20,030 bases of DNA, taken from the NCBI GenBank assembly GCA_903953805.1, contig CAJBLC010000117.1, positions 1 to 20,030 on the forward strand, read 5' to 3'. Shown here piece by piece: positions 7,440-14,704 of the stretch. Both the position numbers and the translations under genes were made by a program. The notes beneath the pieces are model-generated. The model had not been told where the DNA came from, made no database searches, and worked only from the letters and a program-made list of their open reading frames with translations. Each line of letters begins with the position of its first letter. The first letter of the stretch is position 1. The stretch comes from an uncultured Actinomycetes bacterium (lineage in GTDB: Bacteria > Actinomycetota > Actinomycetes > Nanopelagicales > Nanopelagicaceae).

Positions 7440-8441
7440 ATGGAACCCGCCCGTATTATCGTCCCGACTGCAATTCCGATGGTCGCCCTCGTTGGATCCA
7501 ACGACTCCTTTCTTCGCCTCTTTGAGAGCACCTTCCCGAATATCACAATCACGATTCGCAGCAACGAGATCTTTGTAAAAGGCGATCTCGAGGAGAGCGC
7601 TGCCTTTGAATCGCTCGTCAAGGAACTGCTTGTTCTTCTTCGCGGAGGTCAGGTTCTGACTCTCGAGGCGATTCAACAATCGATTGCGATGGTGAAGCGC
7701 GTCCCTGCTGATCATCCAGCTGAAGTTCTCTCATTGAATATTTTAAGTAATCGCGGCAAGACGATCCGTCCAAAGACTGCAAACCAGAAGCGATATGTCG
7801 AAGCGATCGATACTCACACAATCACCTTTGGTCTTGGACCGGCAGGAACAGGAAAGACTTATCTCGCAATGGCTAAGGCGATCCAGGCCTTACAGAGTAA
7901 AGAAGTCAATCGCATCATCCTTACTCGTCCAGCTGTTGAAGCAGGGGAGCGCCTGGGCTTCCTGCCCGGAACACTTCAAGAGAAGATCGATCCATACCTT
8001 CGCCCACTCTTTGATGCGCTCCATGACATGATCGATCAAGAGTCAATTCCTCGCCTCATGCAATCAGGCGTGATAGAAATTGCACCTTTGGCATATATGC
8101 GTGGACGTACTCTTAACGATGCCTTTGTCATCTTGGATGAAGCGCAAAATACTTCGCCAGAGCAGATGAAGATGTTTCTGACTCGTTTGGGATTTGGCTC
8201 CAAGATGGTGATCACTGGCGATGTCACTCAGGTTGATCTCCCTAACTATGCAAAGTCGGGATTGGCAGTAGTGCAGAACGTTCTCTCAGATGTTGATGAT
8301 ATTTCCTTCATGCATCTGGGATCTGAGGATGTTGTACGTAACCGACTTGTTGGAGATATTGTCGAAGCGTATGGTCGTTTCGATGAGAACGAACCCCACA
8401 ATGGGGTGAGCGATGGCTATAGAACTTTCAAACGAGTCTAG
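7440..8441 (+). CDS. phoH: PhoH-family P-loop ATPase (PhoH-like protein)
   Basis: The 333-residue protein has an N-terminal segment of about 120 residues and then the PhoH ATPase core. The Walker A motif is GPAGTGKT (133-140), the LTRPAVEAGERLGFLPG block follows (161-177), Walker B is FVILDEAQN (229-237), and the sensor strand is MVITGDVTQVDLP (256-268). All family motifs are intact. PhoH proteins are ATP-binding and probably act in RNA metabolism; linkage to ybeY, which encodes an rRNA-processing endonuclease, supports this. The PhoH2 type with a PIN domain is excluded by the absence of that domain. The last 29 bases overlap the ybeY start, indicating translational coupling. Confidence 0.95.
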   Translation: MEPARIIVPTAIPMVALVGSNDSFLRLFESTFPNITITIRSNEIFVKGDLEESAAFESLVKELLVLLRGGQVLTLEAIQQSIAMVKRVPADHPAEVLSLNILSNRGKTIRPKTANQKRYVEAIDTHTITFGLGPAGTGKTYLAMAKAIQALQSKEVNRIILTRPAVEAGERLGFLPGTLQEKIDPYLRPLFDALHDMIDQESIPRLMQSGVIEIAPLAYMRGRTLNDAFVILDEAQNTSPEQMKMFLTRLGFGSKMVITGDVTQVDLPNYAKSGLAVVQNVLSDVDDISFMHLGSEDVVRNRLVGDIVEAYGRFDENEPHNGVSDGYRTFKRV

Positions 8442-8856
8442 TAAGCCCTGCAACGAGAGCGATCTCATCTCGGTCGCAGCCTTTGCGATTAAAGCGATGG
8501 GCGTCCACTCAGATTCAGATTTGAGCATCACCATCGTTAATGAAGATCGTATGAGTGAACTCCACGTTGAATGGATGGATCTTGAAGGCCCTACCGATGT
8601 TCTCTCCTTTCCGATGGATGAGATGCGTCCGAACTCGGAGGCTGATGGACCAGGAATCATTGGCGATATCGTCCTCTGTCCAGAATTCGCCGCAGTGCAA
8701 GCGGTCGCCCATTCACTCGAGGATGAACTTGCCCTCTTAACAGTCCATGGTGTCCTTCATTGCCTCGGCTATGACCATGCAGAAGTTGAAGAAGAACGAG
8801 TTATGTTTGCCTTACAGGATCGCATTCTTGGGGATTGGAAGGGGGAGAAGCGATGA
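8413..8856 (+). CDS. ybeY: Endoribonuclease YbeY (rRNA maturation factor)
   Basis: The 147-residue metalloprotein carries the zinc motif HGVLHCLGYDH (residues 112-122), with H112, H116 and H122 as likely ligands. It also has the upstream TDVLSFPMDE segment (61-70) and GDIVLCPE (84-91) typical of YbeY. The enzyme helps process the 16S rRNA 3' end and takes part in ribosome quality control. I chose ATG 8413 because GGGTGAG lies just upstream (8404-8410) and because the family starts here. The gene begins inside phoH and ends in an ATGA overlap with the next gene. The phoH-ybeY-corC order is strongly conserved. Confidence 0.95.
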   Translation: MAIELSNESSKPCNESDLISVAAFAIKAMGVHSDSDLSITIVNEDRMSELHVEWMDLEGPTDVLSFPMDEMRPNSEADGPGIIGDIVLCPEFAAVQAVAHSLEDELALLTVHGVLHCLGYDHAEVEEERVMFALQDRILGDWKGEKR

Positions 8857-9821
8857 CCGTTGTCGTAAGTCTCTTTCTGCTAATTGCACTTCTCGTCGTT
8901 GGATTTGCCTTGGGTTATTTCACTGCAGTACATCCACTCTTTAAACCGGCCCATCAAGTAATTCGCTGGTTCATCAACCTCTTCACTTCTGGAAAGGGCA
9001 TCCGGTTTCGTCAGTATGCCAATGAGGCTGAACTTCGCGATATGGTCGATGAGGCGAGTGAACGTGGCCTCGTTGCTGATTCACAACGCGAGATGATTCA
9101 TTCGGTTTTTGATCTTGGTGGAACCCTCGTCCGTGAACTCATGGTGCCACGTACCGACATGGTCTGGATCGAAGGCGATAAGACAGTGCGACAAGGGCTC
9201 TCCCTAGCGCTGCGATCTGGCTATACCCGTATTCCAGTCATCAGCGATAATCTCGATAATGTCATTGGCATCGCCTATGTCAAGGATCTCGCGCGACGCG
9301 TACATGAGCATCATGACTCAGAACACTCCGAAAGCGTTGAGAGCCATTCACGTCCAGCGTCATTTGTGCCAGAGACGAAGACCGCCGCTGAACTCTTGAA
9401 AGAGATGCAGAAAGATCAGATCCATATGGCGATCGTTATTGATGAGTACGGCGGTACTGCGGGATTAATCACGATCGAAGATATTCTTGAGGAGATCGTT
9501 GGTGAGATCGCTGACGAATATGATTCTGAAGCGCCGGAGGTTGAGTGGCTCAATGAAGATTCAGCACGACTTTCAGCTCGACTTCATATTGAAGATTTCG
9601 AAGATGCCTGCAAAGCGACTCTCACCGACGATCAAAAAGAGGATGTCGATAGTTTGGGTGGCTTTATGGCGAAGATTCTTGGGGGAGTCCCGATCGCTGG
9701 GAGCACCATCACAATAGATGGCTGGAAACTAACAGCTGAGAGGCCGATGGGGCGCCGCCACCGTATCTCAAATATCGTCGCCACTCGAAGCGATGAAGTA
9801 GATTCACCAGCAACCCCTTAA
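8853..9821 (+). CDS. CBS-domain CorC/HlyC-type membrane protein with a reduced N-terminal membrane domain
   Basis: The 322-residue protein opens with one hydrophobic helix (about residues 3-25). It continues with a pair of CBS domains (about 95-148 and 168-222) containing RIPVISDNLDNVIGIAYVKDL and the DEYGGTAGLITIEDILEEIVGEI block, and ends with a CorC/HlyC domain (about 229-312). Relatives are linked to magnesium/cobalt efflux and were called hemolysins. Actinobacterial homologues usually carry a multi-helix DUF21 domain and about 430 residues; that domain is missing here. A His/acidic-rich stretch (151-165) separates the CBS domains. ATG 8853 overlaps the ybeY stop as ATGA, and GGGGGAGAAG lies just upstream. 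An earlier TTG at 8835 is less likely. Confidence 0.88.
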   Translation: MTVVVSLFLLIALLVVGFALGYFTAVHPLFKPAHQVIRWFINLFTSGKGIRFRQYANEAELRDMVDEASERGLVADSQREMIHSVFDLGGTLVRELMVPRTDMVWIEGDKTVRQGLSLALRSGYTRIPVISDNLDNVIGIAYVKDLARRVHEHHDSEHSESVESHSRPASFVPETKTAAELLKEMQKDQIHMAIVIDEYGGTAGLITIEDILEEIVGEIADEYDSEAPEVEWLNEDSARLSARLHIEDFEDACKATLTDDQKEDVDSLGGFMAKILGGVPIAGSTITIDGWKLTAERPMGRRHRISNIVATRSDEVDSPATP

Positions 9822-9836
9822 AAGTAGGTGAAGTAG

Positions 9837-9868
9837 GGGCTTAGCCTCACAAAGTTGTAGGCTCGCCC
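9837..9868 (+). promoter_or_regulatory. Hairpin overlapping a candidate leaderless promoter of the FAA-hydrolase gene
   Basis: The gap holds an interrupted inverted repeat: GGGC (9837-9840), AGCCT (9843-9847) and ACA (9849-9851) pair with TGT (9856-9858), AGGCT (9859-9863) and GCCC (9865-9868) around the loop AAGT. TAGGCT (9858-9863) also fits TANNNT and lies exactly 6 bases before ATG 9870. The hairpin could end the corC message, although there is no T run, or it could be an operator over the -10 element. Confidence 0.4.
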
Positions 9869-9869
9869 A

Positions 9870-10664
9870 ATGCGTATCGTTCGATTCACACCTCCTGCAA
9901 GCGCAGGAATCGGTACAGATCCACACTTCGGCGTACTGAACGACCAAGGCGAGATTCTGGTGATCAAAGGTGACCCGATCTACTCCGGGATCGTCCCGAC
10001 CGATAAAAAAGTCCTCTTAGAAGATGTCCGCCTTCTCGCTCCTGTCATTCCACGGAGCAAGGTTGTCTGCGTAGGTAAGAACTATGCCGATCATGCCGCC
10101 GAGATGAACTCCGCTGTTCCGGATGAGCCAATTATCTTTCTTAAGCCAAATACTTCTGTCATCGGACCAGAAGAGATCATTCAGTGGCCAGCGATGGCGC
10201 CGAGTATTGATTATGAGGGCGAGCTTGCCATCGTGATCTCACGAATCTGTAAGGATGTTCCGAAAGAGAAGTACGCCGACGTGGTCTATGGCTACACCAT
10301 CGCTAATGATGTGACATCTCGAGAATTGCAAAAGCGCGATGGTCAATGGATGCGCGCCAAGAGCTTCGACACCTTCTGCCCACTAGGGCCATGGATCGAG
10401 ACGGAGTTTCTCCCAGGTTCACAACGTATTGAGACGGTCGTCGATGGAATTGTGAAGCAATCCGAGCCGATCTCATCGATGATCTTTGATATTCCTACAA
10501 TCATCAACTTTGTCTCATCGGTAATGACCCTCTTGCCTGGCGATGTCATTCTTACTGGAACTCCATCTGGCATTGGGCCGATGGCGGCAGGGGATAAGGT
10601 TGAGATCTCTATTGAAGGTATTGGCCAACTAACAAACACTGTGAGCGCACATGCAAAAGGATAA
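9870..10664 (+). CDS. Fumarylacetoacetate hydrolase (FAH) family protein
   Basis: The 264-residue protein has a short N-terminal domain and then the FAH fold. VCVGKNYADHAAEM (66-79) is followed by the metal-binding set E116 and E118 in DYEGELAIVI and D147 in ANDVTSRELQ. K164 in MRAKSFDTFCPLGPW and TGTPSGIG (229-236) follow. Family members cleave or isomerise acylpyruvate-type substrates using Mg or Mn, and some are oxaloacetate decarboxylases or tautomerases. The substrate cannot be read from the sequence, and older names such as hydroxyhepta-dienedioate isomerase should not be trusted. It overlaps gltX by 14 bases. The FAH-gltX pairing is conserved in actinobacteria (Rv2993c-gltS in M. tuberculosis, from memory). 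No ribosome-binding site precedes the start. Confidence 0.92.
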   Translation: MRIVRFTPPASAGIGTDPHFGVLNDQGEILVIKGDPIYSGIVPTDKKVLLEDVRLLAPVIPRSKVVCVGKNYADHAAEMNSAVPDEPIIFLKPNTSVIGPEEIIQWPAMAPSIDYEGELAIVISRICKDVPKEKYADVVYGYTIANDVTSRELQKRDGQWMRAKSFDTFCPLGPWIETEFLPGSQRIETVVDGIVKQSEPISSMIFDIPTIINFVSSVMTLLPGDVILTGTPSGIGPMAAGDKVEISIEGIGQLTNTVSAHAKG

Positions 10665-12117
10665 TCAGGGCAAGCCCGTACGTGTTCGCTTTGCGCCATC
10701 TCCAACTGGTGAACTCCACGTTGGAAATATTCGTACTGCGCTCTTCGATTGGGCCTATGCCCGCCACACCGGTGGAACCTTTATCTTCCGTATTGAAGAT
10801 ACCGACACTGAACGCGTCACCCCTGAATATATCCAAGCGGCCATCAACACCTTAAAGTGGTTGGGCCTTGATTGGGATGAGGGCCCAGAAGTTGGTGGCC
10901 CTAATGGCCCTTACCTCCAGAGCCAACGACTCGATATTTATGCGGAATGGGCTGCCAAGTTTCTCGCTCAAGGCGATGCCTATCATTGCTACTGCTCTTC
11001 TGAAGAGCTAGAGGCGGTTCGCGAAGAACAACGTAAAGCGAATGTGGCACCTGGATATAACGGCCATTGCCGAAATCTGACAGATGCTCAGATCGCAGAG
11101 TATGTTGCCCAGGGTCGAAAGCCAATTGTGCGCATGCGCATGCCAGATGGTTCGACTACCTTCACCGATCTCATCCGCGGCGAGGTCACCTTTGAACATA
11201 AGTTTGTTCCAGATTTTGTCCTTGTGCGAAATGACGGATCTCCGCTCTATACCTTGGCAGTTGCAGTTGATGATGTCTTGATGAATGTAACCCACGTTCT
11301 TCGTGGTGAAGATCTGCTCTCCTCGACGCCACGGCAACTGCGCGTCTATGATGCAATGGGTGTAAAGCCGACCGACTATCCACTCTTTGCACATCTGCCA
11401 TTTGTGATGGGCCAAGATAATGCGAAGCTTTCTAAGCGAAATGGTGAAACATCGATTGCTTGGTATCGCGATGCTGGATACTTGCCTGAGGCGATCTGTA
11501 ACTATCTCGCACTCCTTGGCTGGTCTCCTGGTGAAGATCGAGAAAATGTGACGATGACGGAGCTCACCGAGCTCTTCACAGTTGAACGCGTGCATAGCTC
11601 CCCAGCTCGCTTCGATATGAAGAAACTTGAAGCTATCAACGGTGACAAGATTCGGGCGCTCACACTAGATGAGTTCTTCAGCTGGGCGATGCCATTCCTC
11701 CTGAAGAGTGGAACTGCGACTTCAAGCGATAGCGACGTTGCACTTGTGAAGAAAGCCCTGCCTATCATTCAAGAGCGCATCACAACTCTGAGTGAGATTC
11801 CTGGTCTCTTGAACTTTCTCTTTGTGAAAGAGTTCGCAATTGAGGCGGAGTCGGCAGCAAAGATTGCAGATGAGGCTTCGAAGCAGGTACTCGCAATCTC
11901 GGCAGAGCGGTTATCCTCACTTGCAGAGTGGAACCACGCTGCGATTGAAGAAGTTCTCCGTAAGGCCCTGATTGAAGAACTCGGCCTCAAACCTCGAATC
12001 GCCTTTAGCGCCCTTCGCATCGCTGTCACTGGCAGCCACATCTCGCCACCGCTCTTCGAGTCGATGGAGTTACTTGGCACGCAGACCTCACTCGCTCGAA
12101 TCAAGGCCGCTCTCTAG
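10651..12117 (+). CDS. gltX: Glutamate--tRNA ligase
   Basis: The 488-residue class I aminoacyl-tRNA synthetase has RFAPSPTGELHVGNIRTAL with the HIGH-type motif HVGN (23-26). RIEDTDTERV follows, then the KMSKS-type motif KLSKR (259-263) and a C-terminal anticodon-binding helical region. It charges tRNA-Glu with glutamate. In most actinobacteria the single GltX also mischarges tRNA-Gln for conversion by GatCAB, which is plausible here given the adjacent tRNA-Gln, but gatCAB is not in the window. ATG 10651 lies inside the upstream FAH gene and has only a weak ribosome-binding site, which suggests coupling. No T-box or other tRNA-sensing leader is present. Confidence 0.98.
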   Translation: MQKDNQGKPVRVRFAPSPTGELHVGNIRTALFDWAYARHTGGTFIFRIEDTDTERVTPEYIQAAINTLKWLGLDWDEGPEVGGPNGPYLQSQRLDIYAEWAAKFLAQGDAYHCYCSSEELEAVREEQRKANVAPGYNGHCRNLTDAQIAEYVAQGRKPIVRMRMPDGSTTFTDLIRGEVTFEHKFVPDFVLVRNDGSPLYTLAVAVDDVLMNVTHVLRGEDLLSSTPRQLRVYDAMGVKPTDYPLFAHLPFVMGQDNAKLSKRNGETSIAWYRDAGYLPEAICNYLALLGWSPGEDRENVTMTELTELFTVERVHSSPARFDMKKLEAINGDKIRALTLDEFFSWAMPFLLKSGTATSSDSDVALVKKALPIIQERITTLSEIPGLLNFLFVKEFAIEAESAAKIADEASKQVLAISAERLSSLAEWNHAAIEEVLRKALIEELGLKPRIAFSALRIAVTGSHISPPLFESMELLGTQTSLARIKAAL

Positions 12118-12162
12118 CTCGTCGGGCCGTTAACTCCCTAGGTATTCAGGGGCAGATTGGCG

Positions 12163-12192
12163 TTCGAAAGAGGCTAAAAGTTCGGCTATTCT
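12163..12192 (+). promoter_or_regulatory. Candidate tRNA promoter
   Basis: TATTCT (12187-12192) fits a -10 box 38 bases before the tRNA-Gln 5' end. TTCGAA (12163-12168), at an 18-base spacing, is a weak -35 candidate. A 6-bp inverted repeat, GGCTAA...TTAGCC, brackets the -10 region. The rest of the 113-base gltX-tRNA gap shows no gene. Confidence 0.4.
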
Positions 12193-12230
12193 TAGCCCTT
12201 CCGGAATAGGCGTGAGAACGTCGATTTTGG

Positions 12231-12302
12231 TGGGGTATGGGGTAATTGGCAGCCCAAGTGATTCTGGTTCATTTAGTCTAGGTTCGAGTCCTGGTACCCC
12301 AG
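12231..12302 (+). tRNA. tRNA-Gln (anticodon CTG)
   Basis: A full cloverleaf folds by hand. Acceptor TGGGGTA/TACCCCA; D stem GGGT/GCCC; anticodon stem AGTGA/TCATT with loop TTCTGGT giving anticodon CTG; a 4-base variable loop; T stem CTAGG/CCTGG with loop TTCGAGT; discriminator G. CCA is not encoded. The weak T-A first acceptor pair is usual for tRNA-Gln. It reads CAG codons and lies just after gltX. Confidence 0.95.
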
Positions 12303-12331
12303 CGATAGTTCTCGCTTTTGTGGGAGCTATG

Positions 12332-12348
12332 CTCGAGATCAACTCGAG
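12332..12348 (+). other. Spacer hairpin between the two tRNAs
   Basis: CTCGAG-ATCAA-CTCGAG can form a 6-bp stem with a 5-base loop in the 67-base spacer between tRNA-Gln and tRNA-Glu. It may help processing of a joint precursor. No promoter stands out in the spacer, which favours one transcript for both tRNAs. Confidence 0.35.
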
Positions 12349-12369
12349 TACAACTGAATAACACTCTAG

Positions 12370-12442
12370 GGCCCCGTCGTCTAGCGGCCTAGGACTCTGG
12401 CTTCTCAAGTCAGCTACGAGGGTTCGAATCCCTTCGGGGCTA
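12370..12442 (+). tRNA. tRNA-Glu (anticodon CTC)
   Basis: The cloverleaf has acceptor GGCCCCG/CGGGGCT, D arm GTC...GAC, anticodon stem CTGGC/GTCAG with loop TTCTCAA giving anticodon CTC, a 4-base variable loop, T stem GAGGG/CCCTT with loop TTCGAAT, and discriminator A. CCA is not encoded. It reads GAG codons and is followed by a strong terminator. Confidence 0.96.
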
Positions 12443-12460
12443 CACGGTTTACGTGTTTAT

Positions 12461-12493
12461 AACCGAGAGTTAATTCTCTCGGTTATTTTTTTT
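12461..12493 (+). terminator. Rho-independent terminator of the tRNA transcript
   Basis: A perfect 9-bp stem AACCGAGAG (12461-12469) / CTCTCGGTT (12476-12484) with a 6-base loop is followed by eight T bases (12486-12493). It also lies just beyond the end of the convergent IclR gene, but on the minus strand the hairpin is not followed by a T run, so it works best for plus-strand transcripts. Confidence 0.92.
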
Positions 12494-12504
12494 GCGAAAA
12501 ACTC

Positions 12505-13224
12505 TTACTTCACCTGTGCGAGATACTCACTTAATCGAGCTGCGGTTGCAACCACTTGAGCGGCATGAGAACGACCCGGTTGGCGACCAAGGCGTTCGAT
12601 CGGTCCACTAATACTCACTGCAGCAATCACTTTATTATTCGGTCCGCGCACTGGCGCCGATACAGAGGCAACTCCGACTTCACGTTCTCCTACGGATTGC
12701 GCCCATCCACGTCGCCTTACTGCGGAGAGGGATGCAGCTGTGAAGAGTGAGCCGACGAGTCCGCGGCGCAACTTATCTGGCTCTTCCCAAGCTAAGAGCA
12801 CTTGCGCAGCCGATCCGGCTTGCATGGTGAGAACTGTTCCAACAGGAACGGAATCGCGAAGACCACTCATGCGTTCTGCAGTCGCAACGCAGACGCGCTG
12901 ATCGCCTTGGCGGCGGTAGAGCTGGGCGCTTTCGGAGGTGGCATCGCGGAGTGCGGTCAGAGCTGGCGCAGCAACGGCAAGGAGTCGATCCTCACCAGCA
13001 GCAGCGGCTAGTTCGCCAGAGCGAGGCCCAAGAGTGAAGCGGCCCATAAGGTCGCGAGTAACAAGGCGGTGGAATTCCAGCGCAACGGCTAATCGGTGCG
13101 CCGTCGGACGAGCAATACCTGTCGCAGCTACGAGTTCGGTGAGGGAGTGAGGGCCTGATTCGAGGGTTGCCATGATCTTCACGGCTTTGTCGAGAACGCC
13201 GACTCCGCTATTCTTCTTGTCCAC
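12505..13224 (-). CDS. IclR-family transcriptional regulator (LtbR/NdgR-like)
   Basis: The 239-residue protein has an N-terminal winged helix-turn-helix (about residues 8-70, GVLDKAVKIMATLESGPHSLTELVAATGIARPTAHRLAVAL-type pattern) and a C-terminal IclR effector domain. That domain includes DSVPVGTVLTMQAGSAAQVLLAW and SVSAPVRGPNNKVIAAVSISGP. The GTG start at 13224 suits the family's N terminus. It is divergent from leuC across 71 bases with a near-perfect inverted repeat between them. IclR regulators in this position, LtbR of Corynebacterium and NdgR of Streptomyces, control leuCD and other amino-acid genes, so the same role is likely. The effector is unknown. Confidence 0.93.
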   Translation of the reverse strand: MDKKNSGVGVLDKAVKIMATLESGPHSLTELVAATGIARPTAHRLAVALEFHRLVTRDLMGRFTLGPRSGELAAAAGEDRLLAVAAPALTALRDATSESAQLYRRQGDQRVCVATAERMSGLRDSVPVGTVLTMQAGSAAQVLLAWEEPDKLRRGLVGSLFTAASLSAVRRRGWAQSVGEREVGVASVSAPVRGPNNKVIAAVSISGPIERLGRQPGRSHAAQVVATAARLSEYLAQVK

Positions 13225-13236
13225 ACTCTAATACTG

Positions 13237-13257
13237 GCATCTCGGAATGCGAGATGC
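13237..13257. promoter_or_regulatory. Probable IclR operator between the regulator gene and leuC
   Basis: Arms GCATCTCG (13237-13244) and CGAGATGC (13250-13257) form a perfect 8-bp inverted repeat around a 5-base centre. The site lies 13 bases from the regulator start and 38 bases before leuC. One site could therefore give both autoregulation and leuCD control. IclR-family proteins bind short palindromes like this. Confidence 0.75.
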
Positions 13258-13295
13258 AACTAATGGGGTGGTGAGAAGAACTACTTGGAGGCCAC

Positions 13296-14693
13296 ATGGG
13301 AAAGACACTTGCAGAGAAGATCTGGGCTGACCACATTGTCAGCAGTGCAGCGAATGAACCTGATCTCATCTATATCGATCTTCATTTGATTCATGAAGTG
13401 ACTAGCCCACAAGCCTTCGATGGCCTACGCCTAGCAGGCCGTCAGGTACGTCGCCCCGACCTCACCATTGCAACAGAGGATCACAACGTTCCAACCCTCA
13501 ATATTGATCAACCAATTGCTGATCCAGTCTCCAAACTTCAGGTCGATACCTTGCGTGCCAATTGCAAAGAGTTCGGTGTCCGCATTCACTCATTAGGCGA
13601 TTCACAGCAAGGAATCGTGCACGTTGTTGGACCACAACTTGGTATTACGCAACCTGGCATGACAATCGTCTGCGGAGATTCGCACACCTCAACGCATGGT
13701 GCATTTGGTGCACTTGCATTCGGTATCGGTACTTCAGAAGTTGAACACGTTCTTGCCACACAGACGCTGCCATTGATTCGCCCAAAGACTATGGCGATCA
13801 ATGTCGAAGGAACTCTCAAGCCAGGAGTAACGTCAAAGGACATCATCCTTGCGATCATCGCAAAGATCGGCACCGGCGGGGGACAGGGATATGTCCTTGA
13901 ATATCGTGGCTCTGCAATTCGCGCCCTTTCCATGGAAGGCCGCATGACCGTCTGCAATATGTCGATTGAAGCAGGTGCGCGCGCCGGTTTAATCGCACCA
14001 GATGAGACAACCTTTGCTTACGTTCAAGATAAGCCACATGCTCCTCAAGGCGCTGATTGGGATGCTGCTGTTGCCTATTGGAAGACCCTTCAGACTGATG
14101 CGGATGCAAAGTTTGATAAAGAAATTACTATCAATGCAGATGAGCTTGAGCCATTTGTTACCTGGGGAACGAATCCAGGTCAGGGACTTCCTCTCAATGC
14201 AAATGTCCCTAACCCAGCGGATATCACTGATGCGGAAGAGCGCGGCGCTGCAGAGCGCGCTTTGACATACATGGGTCTTGAAGCGGGAACGCCATTGAAA
14301 TCTGTCTCAGTCGATACGGTCTTTCTTGGCTCGTGCACAAATGGTCGTATCGAAGACCTCCGTGCTGCAGCAGATATCTTGAAGGGGAAGAAGATTGCAG
14401 ATTCAGTGCGACTCCTTGTCGTCCCTGGCTCTGCCAAGGTTCGTCTCCAAGCTGAAGCAGAAGGTCTCGATAAGGTCTTTCTTGATGCGGGCGGTGAATG
14501 GCGTAACGCCGGTTGCTCGATGTGTCTCGGAATGAACCCCGATCAGCTCAAGCCACAAGAGCGCGCTGCATCAACATCAAATAGAAACTTTGAAGGACGT
14601 CAGGGCAAGGGTGGACGTACTCACCTGGTGAGCCCGCTCGTTGCAGCTGCAACCGCTATCCGTGGAACCCTCTCATCACCGGCAGATTTGTAA
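13296..14693 (+). CDS. leuC: 3-isopropylmalate dehydratase large subunit
   Basis: The 465-residue protein is a full-length LeuC of the aconitase family. It contains DHNVPT, CGDSHTSTHGAFGALAFGIG-type motifs, and the three cysteines that hold the 4Fe-4S cluster: C347 in GSCTNGRIEDL, and C407 and C410 in NAGCSMCLGMNPD. With LeuD it isomerises 2-isopropylmalate to 3-isopropylmalate in leucine synthesis. GGAGG (13288-13292) lies just before ATG 13296. leuD starts 11 bases after the stop. There is no leucine-codon leader peptide in the 71-base upstream region, so control is more likely through the IclR operator than through attenuation. Confidence 0.98.
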   Translation: MGKTLAEKIWADHIVSSAANEPDLIYIDLHLIHEVTSPQAFDGLRLAGRQVRRPDLTIATEDHNVPTLNIDQPIADPVSKLQVDTLRANCKEFGVRIHSLGDSQQGIVHVVGPQLGITQPGMTIVCGDSHTSTHGAFGALAFGIGTSEVEHVLATQTLPLIRPKTMAINVEGTLKPGVTSKDIILAIIAKIGTGGGQGYVLEYRGSAIRALSMEGRMTVCNMSIEAGARAGLIAPDETTFAYVQDKPHAPQGADWDAAVAYWKTLQTDADAKFDKEITINADELEPFVTWGTNPGQGLPLNANVPNPADITDAEERGAAERALTYMGLEAGTPLKSVSVDTVFLGSCTNGRIEDLRAAADILKGKKIADSVRLLVVPGSAKVRLQAEAEGLDKVFLDAGGEWRNAGCSMCLGMNPDQLKPQERAASTSNRNFEGRQGKGGRTHLVSPLVAAATAIRGTLSSPADL

Positions 14694-14704
14694 GGAGAAG
14701 AACA

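Noticed and set aside
8835..8852. Upstream TTG start for the CorC-like protein
   Set aside because: ATG 8853 has a strong GGGGGAGAAG ribosome-binding site and an ATGA overlap with ybeY. The added residues MEGGEA are only the translated ribosome-binding-site region.
10600..10650. T-box or other tRNA-sensing leader before gltX
   Set aside because: The gltX start lies inside the preceding gene and there is no room for such a leader.
11008..11595. 195-codon minus-strand frame inside gltX
   Set aside because: It lies fully antisense to a clearly conserved synthetase gene, has no ribosome-binding site, and shows no recognisable domain.
12231..12442. tRNA pair as an integration site for a mobile element
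   Set aside because: No integrase, no repeat of a tRNA 3' end, and no foreign-looking genes lie nearby. The region after the tRNAs is a terminator and a conserved regulator.
13225..13295. Leucine attenuator peptide before leuC
   Set aside because: There is no short open frame with a run of Leu codons and no terminator/antiterminator pair in the 71-base region.
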